Shown here in pieces: positions 39,305-45,206 of a DNA stretch of 45,206 bases (position 1 is the stretch's first letter; every line of letters begins with the position of its first letter). The notes beneath the pieces were generated by a model. It was not told the origin of the DNA, ran no database searches, and saw only the letters and a list, made by a program, of their open reading frames with translations. The position numbers were made by a program, and so were the translations under genes. Location of the stretch: positions 1 through 45,206 of the forward strand of contig JAQCIJ010000006.1 in the NCBI GenBank assembly GCA_027592135.1. Reading direction: 5' to 3'. The DNA comes from a bacterium (GTDB lineage Bacteria > Patescibacteriota > Gracilibacteria > Peribacterales > Peribacteraceae).

Positions 39305-41529
39305 TAATCTGCGGGTGAGAACACCCGTTCTATCTCCGTTCCCGGATAATAGTACTCCAAAATCTCTGTATACTTCTTCCCTTGATTTGCTTGCCCCTCT
39401 GCACCACAGCCGCTCATTCCTACTCCGTGTCCACGTAACGTCATACCTTTACACCACGGGTCTGGTTTAGACACGAATACTTCGGCAAATGGAAAGTTCT
39501 TCCACCCGTTTTGTGCAGGGCTTCGTGTGTGTCCATCATCACTGCTAAAGTATGCAGCCTTCACAATCTTGTTGTCTTTCATAAGGACATTGTTCTTTGT
39601 ATCTAAGACAGACTGCACCCATTTGGCATTATCTTCTTCGTACATCACACCGCTATAACTCTGAAAACTCGCACCCGTGTCACTACCGTGATACGGCTTG
39701 CCGGGGAACTTGATATTACCCGGTTGCATGTAGTGCGCGGCATAACTGCGTGCGGCAATGGTGAATGCTTTCTGTTTCTCTCTTGGCTCTGTATCGGGCT
39801 GTTCGGAAAGTCCGGCCATGTATTGTTCCAGTGGAAGATCATTAATCAACACGATTTGCCCATCGACAATTGCACATTCAATCACACCACGAAATTTGTT
39901 CCACTTCGTCTTCCAGCTTTGTACGGTAAGTATGCCGTTTCCTGGGTCCATACGTACTATTCCCTCTCCCAATGTTTGTGATCCCGAAACAGCGACACAT
40001 TGATTGCCGTCTTTGCCAAATCGAACAATTTTTGCACTGTTGCCGTTTACATTCGCCACAGTATCCGAAGAAATTTCTGCGGTGTTTCCCGTGTAACTTA
40101 AGCGGATGCGAATGTTTCCCTCGTCAGTTCTATGCAATGTCGTGGGTGCTTGGTTGTTTCTTGCAGGCCGATAGAGCGTACCAGTTGGTCGCATAGGTTT
40201 TTGTGAGGGGCTGCGTTTGCGTTGAATGTTTGATGATGTGGCAAGTTGTTCTTGGTATTGCGCGACGCGAGGATTATCGAGACGCTCCGCCGTACGAATC
40301 TGCCGCTTTGTTCTGTAAAACCTACGCGATAGCTCTTGACCTGCTTGCTCTAAGCGCGTTGTGAGACGTTTTTCAGACTGATCTTTGTAGTCCTGCTTTT
40401 TGGCAATCTTTGGAAACGTTACTCCCTTGGTAAAGTCCCCAGCAATCACATTACTTCGTACTTGCGCGATAGCATTGCTCATATAAAACCCAGGACACTC
40501 TGTAGATATCAGATCTTTATGGCGCAAAATCGTACGGACATTCTTGCCGTGATACGACACATTGCGATTGAGGTTAATATCATACATGTCTCCCAGGTGC
40601 CCGAGTAGCCATTGTAATGATTGAATCTGTTGCTGTGTTGGTTGCTCTTCTTCGAAGTTGCCCATGAGGGCAACCCCTACAGTACCAACGTTTCCACAGT
40701 ACACGTGTCCACCGACTACATTCTTTCCGCCGTTACGCCCTTCGTAGATGCCTCCCTGCTCATCAACAATATAATGGTACCCAATGTCTCCCCAGCCACG
40801 ACTGTTTGCGTGGTAGTCGTATAGTGCGCGCATACGCTCGACAGCAGGCCGAGCATCTCCTATAACCTTTTGTGCTGTGTGATGCACGACAAGTAAATTC
40901 ACAGTCGGAGAATACCGTTGTGCCCATCGGTATTTTTCACCAGAGGCATCATGCGTAATGGTTTTACTTGTTATAAAGTCATTTGGATAGTTCACCTGAT
41001 TCATCTCACAATCATCTTTACGGTTGCTACTAGAGCTGCCACTCGTTGCGGCTGTATCCGTACTGCTGCTTGGTATATCACTGCGTGCTATTTGCGAACC
41101 AGCTATAAGAAAATGCTCATCCGCTCCCCAGTCTGTTCGGCTGAGTATCCTCGGAGACCGGTAAAATTGCACCGCTGCCAGTTTATACGTTGCCGGTTCT
41201 GTGCTGACACGAATAGGGTGCAGACGTATGTTCGCTAGTTGTCCGCGCAATACGACAGATGATGTGGGCTCGGCAAACATTACGAGGTCACTTTCCATCA
41301 GTATCGGATCAAATTCTTTTTCGATCGCAAAGCGATGCCATCCGTCACCTGTATCAATCATCACTACTGCGTTATCATGCGGAAGTCGAACGCTGAGTGC
41401 ATCGATAGGCTCATCAAAGTGAATCGTTTTCTGTGAGGCAATAGACCCTGAAAGTAATAAACATACAAATACCAGCGCGGATATTCTTACCCACAGACGT
41501 GCCAGTACAGATCCAATATATTTTTTCAC
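39301..41529 (-). CDS. Exported PGRP-type amidase fused to a SpoIID/LytB domain
   Basis: 742 aa: signal peptide (to about 32); a zinc amidase/PGRP domain (about 130-350) with NLLVVHHTAQ near 215 and RHKDLISTECPG near 338 (the zinc His, His, Cys); a basic linker; then a SpoIID domain (about 500-740) with LPLEQYMAGLSEQP, FTIAARSYAAHY, AAYFSSDDGHTRS and LRGHGVGMSGCGAEGQA. Amidases cut the peptide from MurNAc, and SpoIID-type enzymes cut glycan at peptide-free MurNAc, so one protein seems to do both steps in series. It follows the glycosyltransferase gene by 9 bases (operon). Confidence 0.9.
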   Translation of the reverse strand: MKKYIGSVLARLWVRISALVFVCLLLSGSIASQKTIHFDEPIDALSVRLPHDNAVVMIDTGDGWHRFAIEKEFDPILMESDLVMFAEPTSSVVLRGQLANIRLHPIRVSTEPATYKLAAVQFYRSPRILSRTDWGADEHFLIAGSQIARSDIPSSSTDTAATSGSSSSNRKDDCEMNQVNYPNDFITSKTITHDASGEKYRWAQRYSPTVNLLVVHHTAQKVIGDARPAVERMRALYDYHANSRGWGDIGYHYIVDEQGGIYEGRNGGKNVVGGHVYCGNVGTVGVALMGNFEEEQPTQQQIQSLQWLLGHLGDMYDINLNRNVSYHGKNVRTILRHKDLISTECPGFYMSNAIAQVRSNVIAGDFTKGVTFPKIAKKQDYKDQSEKRLTTRLEQAGQELSRRFYRTKRQIRTAERLDNPRVAQYQEQLATSSNIQRKRSPSQKPMRPTGTLYRPARNNQAPTTLHRTDEGNIRIRLSYTGNTAEISSDTVANVNGNSAKIVRFGKDGNQCVAVSGSQTLGEGIVRMDPGNGILTVQSWKTKWNKFRGVIECAIVDGQIVLINDLPLEQYMAGLSEQPDTEPREKQKAFTIAARSYAAHYMQPGNIKFPGKPYHGSDTGASFQSYSGVMYEEDNAKWVQSVLDTKNNVLMKDNKIVKAAYFSSDDGHTRSPAQNGWKNFPFAEVFVSKPDPWCKGMTLRGHGVGMSGCGAEGQANQGKKYTEILEYYYPGTEIERVFSPADY

Positions 41530-41538
41530 AGAGACATT

Positions 41539-42594
41539 CTACATGCTTAGAACCTTCTCGTAATGCTCAACCATTTTCTCAAGCGTAAACATCTCTAGTG
41601 CTGCCTTCTCTCCAGCAAACCCCATCTTTGCTCTTGTCTCTGTATCCTGTAAGTGATGCAAAGCCTTTGCGAGGGCTGCACTGTCTCCTGCAGGAACGAT
41701 GAAAGCATTCAATCCATCATCGAGGTAGCCTGCTATACCGCAAGTATCTGTACAAATAACAGGAATGGCACGGAGCATCGCTTCGGCTACGACCAAACCA
41801 AACGGATCCTCTTTGCGTGACGGTAATACCAATACATCGATCTCTTTATAGATAGTATTTATATCAGGAACTTCTGCTTTTACCGTGACGTTTCTTGATT
41901 GCTGAATATATTGGTCGCCTTTTCCATTAATCAGCAGCGTTACATCATCCACATTGCCTATCGCCTCAACAAGCACATCAATTCCCTTCTCTTCGGAGAG
42001 CCTTGCAATACATCCGACGCGAAGTGTTTCATCAAACGTGTGTTTTACAAAGTCTGTAGGTGGTAGCTCCACACCATTGGGAATCGCGATGACATTTTTA
42101 TACGCAAGGTTACGAAAAATATCTGCACTAAGATCAGACACACAAATAGTAGTGACGTGTTCACTCATCTTTTGTAGGTGTCCAAGAGAAGGGTTTTTGG
42201 CAAGCCAATCGTCAACAGTATCGTGCTCTATCCAGAATACTTTGATCCCTTTTTTAAGAGCCAACGGTGTCATCAATATCTTTTCACTTAAACTCAGCAT
42301 GCAGATCGCATCGACGTTTCCAATGTTCTTTAGTGCTTTATGTAATTTCTGTTTCATCGCCACTTTTCTCCAATAGAAACTTATGGCATCCCATTTGGTC
42401 ACCGGAGGATTTCCTATCACCAATTCCCTATTCCCTATTCCCAACTTCTTGCATCGTGTAAGAAGTTCTGGGCAACTTCCCAAGAGCTGCACTTTGTGCC
42501 CACGCTCGACCAATCCCTGCATCAGACTGGTCGTCTGATTTTCTGCTCCACCATTGGCGGAGGTGTAGGGGAAACGGGTAAACAAGATTTTCAT
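41539..42594 (-). CDS. Family-4 glycosyltransferase
   Basis: 351 aa, GT-B fold. FPYTSANGGAENQTTSLMQG is the acceptor-side Gly loop, VGCIARLSEEKGIDVLVEA opens the nucleotide-sugar domain, and PSRKEDPFGLVVAEAMLRAIPV is the E-x7-E motif. It probably adds a sugar to cell-surface polysaccharide; donor and acceptor unknown. TAAAAT lies 6 nt before the ATG on the minus strand. The segment LGIGNRELVIGN is encoded by a 7-nt microrepeat (42421-42443), an in-frame insertion absent from the family. Confidence 0.9.
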   Translation of the reverse strand: MKILFTRFPYTSANGGAENQTTSLMQGLVERGHKVQLLGSCPELLTRCKKLGIGNRELVIGNPPVTKWDAISFYWRKVAMKQKLHKALKNIGNVDAICMLSLSEKILMTPLALKKGIKVFWIEHDTVDDWLAKNPSLGHLQKMSEHVTTICVSDLSADIFRNLAYKNVIAIPNGVELPPTDFVKHTFDETLRVGCIARLSEEKGIDVLVEAIGNVDDVTLLINGKGDQYIQQSRNVTVKAEVPDINTIYKEIDVLVLPSRKEDPFGLVVAEAMLRAIPVICTDTCGIAGYLDDGLNAFIVPAGDSAALAKALHHLQDTETRAKMGFAGEKAALEMFTLEKMVEHYEKVLSM

Positions 42595-42620
42595 GCTTGT
42601 ATTTTAACCTAGATCAATTC

Positions 42621-42683
42621 AGAAATGTTGAAATGTTGAAATAAAGAAAATTTTCAGGATTTCAGGATTGCAACATTGCTTCA
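42621..42683. repeat. Dispersed palindromic intergenic repeat, copy 2
   Basis: AGAAATGTTGAAAT, AAGAAAATTTTCA and AACATTGCTT.ATT match 33171-33232 in order, with about 15 extra bases (GGATTTCAGGATTGC) in the middle. It lies between the coiled-coil protein and the glycosyltransferase. About 45 positions are shared. Confidence 0.65.
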
Positions 42684-42923
42684 TTACTTTTGCTCCAAAT
42701 TCTTTATCAGATCTTCAAGCTTCTCCATCTGCATCCGCATCTTCTCAATTTCCTCTTCCATACGTTCCTTTTCTGCATTAGCAGAATCTACAGTAATAGA
42801 GCTACCGATAGCTTTGTGCACAGAGCCAAACATGCCATGCCACGATGTAGCGACAGGAAGCATAAGCGCAACGCCAATAGTGAGTGCGATAGCCTTTGGT
42901 ACGGAATCTCTGTTGTGAGCCAT
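42684..42923 (-). CDS. Small membrane-anchored coiled-coil protein
   Basis: 79 aa: one N-terminal hydrophobic segment (AIALTIGVALMLPVATSW) and a C-terminal heptad-rich helix (KERMEEEIEKMRMQMEKLED). The family is unknown; the plan suggests an anchored oligomerisation element. TATAAT lies about 25 nt upstream on the minus strand, so this mRNA has a short leader. Confidence 0.75.
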   Translation of the reverse strand: MAHNRDSVPKAIALTIGVALMLPVATSWHGMFGSVHKAIGSSITVDSANAEKERMEEEIEKMRMQMEKLEDLIKNLEQK

Positions 42924-43005
42924 GAGGATATTTTTGTGTACGAGTATTATTATAACATATTTTCTAAAAAAAAGAAACCAAGGAATCCGAAGAATCCAGA
43001 GAATC

Positions 43006-43383
43006 CTAGGAATTTTGCCACTCTAAGAGTGTATGCATCACGGATGTTACGACTTCCTCTTCTGCCAAAGACGTACAAATATACGCATCAGAGCCTGCCT
43101 CCTGTGCTTCTGCCTGATATCTATCGGAATTACTCGAACTCGCCATGGCAATCTTTGCTTGGGGTACCTTTTCGCGTAGATAGGCGATAACAGCAGGGCC
43201 ATTCTCTGAGGGCATTTCGTAGTCGATAAATGCGGCTTCTGGCAGGTGCTCATCAATCAATTCTTTCGCATCATCCGTGTTTCTTGCGCGCATCACCGTA
43301 CCTGCAAAACCAGACTTCTTTACCATAGCTTCCAGCCACAGAGCTTTGGCATCGGAGTCGTCGGCTATTAAAAAAATTTTCAT
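43006..43383 (-). CDS. Stand-alone CheY-like receiver protein with altered active site
   Basis: 125 aa, a single receiver domain. The acidic pair (IADDSD), phospho-acceptor Asp (AFIDYEMPSENGP near 54) and the Ser/Thr switch (MASSS) are present. The invariant Lys of the KP motif is replaced (GSDAYICTS instead of DAYLxKP). Without it, normal phosphorylation-dependent switching is unlikely, so it may be a pseudo-receiver. No kinase or output gene is adjacent. TAATAC lies close to the ATG. Confidence 0.82.
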   Translation of the reverse strand: MKIFLIADDSDAKALWLEAMVKKSGFAGTVMRARNTDDAKELIDEHLPEAAFIDYEMPSENGPAVIAYLREKVPQAKIAMASSSNSDRYQAEAQEAGSDAYICTSLAEEEVVTSVMHTLLEWQNS

Positions 43384-43407
43384 AGTTCAAATGTATTACC
43401 CACTCTG

Positions 43408-43827
43408 CTAAGCCGGTGTGGACTGAATGATTTCATTTAAAAACGTACACACTTCGACCATAGATTTCTCGCTGCCATTGATCACATGGTCAAAGCCATC
43501 TGCATCCTCTTCTGTTCCTAAGAATACACTAATAATTGGCTCTTCTATCTCATGATAAATCCCTTCAAGCATATCGCTTTCTGGGCAGGTAATGATAATT
43601 CTATGGCCTTGTTGCCTCGCTTCTTTGGCACATTCACAGGCAACCATTGTCATAAATGCCATCTGAAAACCAAAGATATCATCATCGCTCATATCTTCCT
43701 CTTCTTCAAATTCCTGGTCTTGAATATCCTCGAGAGCCAAGTGGCGCCAGTCGTCATGGGCCCCAAGGAACTCATCGACAATGAGTGCTCTGGCCATTTC
43801 GGTGGATCCTGCAAGAAGTAAGAACAT
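43408..43827 (-). CDS. Hypothetical protein, acidic, possibly nucleotide-kinase-derived
   Basis: 139 aa. MFLLLAGSTEMARALIVDEF followed by WRHLALEDIQD recalls the start of small nucleotide/adenylylsulfate kinases, but the P-loop GxxGxGKS/T is absent (AGSTEMAR). A strongly acidic patch (EFEEEEDMSDDD) follows. RIIITCPESDMLEGIYHEI could be a central strand. I assign no function. The promoter is clear: TGCTATAAT, with TATAAT (43841-43836) 8 nt before ATG, so the mRNA is leaderless. Confidence 0.7.
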   Translation of the reverse strand: MFLLLAGSTEMARALIVDEFLGAHDDWRHLALEDIQDQEFEEEEDMSDDDIFGFQMAFMTMVACECAKEARQQGHRIIITCPESDMLEGIYHEIEEPIISVFLGTEEDADGFDHVINGSEKSMVEVCTFLNEIIQSTPA

Positions 43828-43843
43828 ATCACTATATTATAGC

Positions 43844-43870
43844 AAAAAAGACCCTTCCTGTGGAGGGTCT
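43844..43870 (-). terminator. Intrinsic terminator of the coiled-coil hypothetical gene
   Basis: On the minus strand AGACCCT (43870-43864) pairs with AGGGTCT (43855-43849), followed by six T. The next gene's -10 box overlaps its T-tract. Confidence 0.88.
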
Positions 43871-43893
43871 GATTGTGGCTTAATCTTGCGAAT

Positions 43894-44112
43894 CTAGTGA
43901 TCGTATCTGGTATCAATAAACACTGCTCTCTCTCGTTCAAACAGCGTTTCAAGTGCTGTGCGTGCTTCAGCAAGAATAACAGCTTCTTGCGCCTGAAGAT
44001 TGTCTAAGGCTTCTTGAACTTCCAGTTCTTCGATAATTTCTTTCAATTGATCCTCTTCTTCTGGAGATTTTACTTCTGGCAAGGTGAAAGATTTAGGTGT
44101 TTGAGTACTCAT
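43894..44112 (-). CDS. Small acidic coiled-coil hypothetical protein
   Basis: 72 aa, almost entirely helical and charged (EEEDQLKEIIEELEVQEALD, LETLFERERAVFIDTRYD). No signal peptide or membrane segment and no family I recognise. It ends in its own terminator, supporting a real transcript. It lies between serS and the acidic hypothetical gene. Confidence 0.65.
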   Translation of the reverse strand: MSTQTPKSFTLPEVKSPEEEDQLKEIIEELEVQEALDNLQAQEAVILAEARTALETLFERERAVFIDTRYDH

Positions 44113-44216
44113 AAAGTGTGATGGGTAGGAAAAAGTGCGCCTATACTAAAGAGGTTGCTGCGCTAGTGCAATAACGTTCAACAGGATTGATTTTATGGCT
44201 TTCTGAAGAGCAAAAC

Positions 44217-45206
44217 CTATCTTTCAATCACTTCTTGCCCATTCATATAGGGCCGAAGTACTTCCGGTATGGTAATCGTGCCGTTTGCATTTTGGTAGAT
44301 CTCGATCAGAGGGATCAAAATACGTGGAGAGGCAATACAGGTGTTATTGAGCGTATGGACAAACTTCTTTTCGCCACCGTCGTCGTAACGAATGTTTAAG
44401 CGACGAGATTGAAACTCCCCAAGATAGCTACAGCTATGGGTTTCTCCGTAAGCATTGCGGCTGGGCATCCACGTTTCGATATCCTGCATAAATACCTTGC
44501 CCTTGCCCATGTCTCCCGTGCACACATCAATCACACGGTACGGCAATTTAAGTGCTTGCAATACCTCTTCGGCATTATTGCGTATCTCTTCAAAGAGGTT
44601 CAGCGCTTCGTCCTGGTCTGCTTTGCAGAGAATGACCTGCTCTACTTTTTCAAACTGATGTACCCGATACAAACCTTTTGTATCTTTCCCGTACGTTCCT
44701 GCTTCGCGTCGAAAACACGCACTGTATCCTGCGTAGCGCATCGGTAGTGCTTCACACTCTACGATTTCATCTTTGTGGTAACTGCAGACCGTTACTTCTG
44801 ATGTTCCGATCAAATGCAGGTTGTCACTTTCCATATCGCCATCCTCGTTTTTTCCACCGACGTTATAGATCTGATTCTCATCTGCACCCGGGAAGAATCC
44901 TGTTCCCATAAAGCAGTCGTAGGTTGCCATGAGTGGTGGGCAAAACAATGTGAATCCTTTAGCATGGAGATGGTCCATCGTGTAGCGCATGACAGCTTGC
45001 TGCAGTCTTGCACCGTCACCTTTAAGGTAATAGTTTCGCGCTCCTGAAACTTTCGCTCCACGAGGGATATCAATAATGTCGAGTGCTTCACCTAGGGCAA
45101 CATGGTCCTTTGGTTCAAAATCAAATGTTGGCAGCTCTCCCTCTTTGCGCACTTCGACATTTTCTTTATCGTCTTTTCCAACTGGAACACTGTCGAGTGG
45201 AACAGA
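44217..45206 (-). CDS. serS: Seryl-tRNA synthetase, C-terminal part (5' end beyond window)
   Basis: It charges tRNA-Ser. The visible 329 residues start SVPLDSVPVGKDDKENVEVR, the linker after the N-terminal coiled-coil arm, and include class II motif 2 (RYAGYSACFRREAGTYGKDT, then GLYRVHQFEKVE) and motif 3 (NTCIASPRILIPLIEIYQ). The frame is open to the window edge. The missing part should be about 95-100 residues. Its downstream neighbour has a separate promoter. Confidence 0.95.
   Translation of the reverse strand, partial: SVPLDSVPVGKDDKENVEVRKEGELPTFDFEPKDHVALGEALDIIDIPRGAKVSGARNYYLKGDGARLQQAVMRYTMDHLHAKGFTLFCPPLMATYDCFMGTGFFPGADENQIYNVGGKNEDGDMESDNLHLIGTSEVTVCSYHKDEIVECEALPMRYAGYSACFRREAGTYGKDTKGLYRVHQFEKVEQVILCKADQDEALNLFEEIRNNAEEVLQALKLPYRVIDVCTGDMGKGKVFMQDIETWMPSRNAYGETHSCSYLGEFQSRRLNIRYDDGGEKKFVHTLNNTCIASPRILIPLIEIYQNANGTITIPEVLRPYMNGQEVIER

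Overview
This window looks like a chromosomal segment of a Candidate Phyla Radiation bacterium, most like Peregrinibacteria/Peribacteria. That is an inference from several traits: tRNA and housekeeping genes mixed with very large cysteine-rich surface proteins carrying CGDG..EECDDGN repeats, a short holin-like membrane protein, SLH and SpoIID/amidase envelope proteins, and almost no Shine-Dalgarno sequences. The genetic code is standard: UGA ends several genes and is absent from the 10 kb reading frame.

Layout. 1-884 holds the wreck of a diversity-generating retroelement (DGR): the end of a variable protein, a template repeat differing from it almost only at adenines, and the C-terminal third of its reverse transcriptase. 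1031-1746 holds tRNA-Thr(UGU) with broken tRNA pieces around it, then the RNase P RNA with promoter and terminator. 1796-5914 holds a polyprenyl-phosphate sugar transferase, a small secreted Cys protein and a DEDDh exonuclease fused to a DinG-type helicase that has lost its ATPase motifs. 5957-21530 is a divergent pair of giant surface proteins (about 1635 and 3493 aa) built from Cys-rich repeats, FG-GAP/VCBS repeats, propeller-like modules and DUF11-like domains. 21575-26254 holds nusA, lspA, murA, an MBL-fold relative and a HAD phosphatase.

26567-28285 is the most striking regulatory locus. An ArgA-like amino-acid-kinase/GNAT gene is preceded by two tandem transcription attenuators. Each has a short leader peptide with an arginine-codon cluster (RRR, then RRCR) followed by mutually exclusive hairpins and a U-tract. 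This is arginine-sensing, ribosome-mediated attenuation, and the first leader peptide appears to be leaderless.

28305-36020 holds tRNA-Arg(CCU), an SLH protein, pyrF, a frameshifted four-helix-bundle gene, comM/yifB divergent from yraN, the zwf-pgl operon and two small proteins. 36029-36958 is an IS481-like insertion sequence. 37034-37242 is a small Shine-Dalgarno-driven membrane peptide with a strong GNRA hairpin. 37495-38861 is metK under a SAM-I riboswitch. 38867-45206 holds a hypothetical gene, an amidase-SpoIID fusion behind a glycosyltransferase, a coiled-coil membrane protein, a CheY-like protein, two hypotheticals and the 3' part of serS.

Two genome-wide habits show. First, many genes have a -10 box only 6-9 nt before the start codon, which implies leaderless mRNAs; this helped fix several starts. 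Second, 7-9-nt tandem microrepeats are scattered at gene borders and sometimes inside coding sequence.
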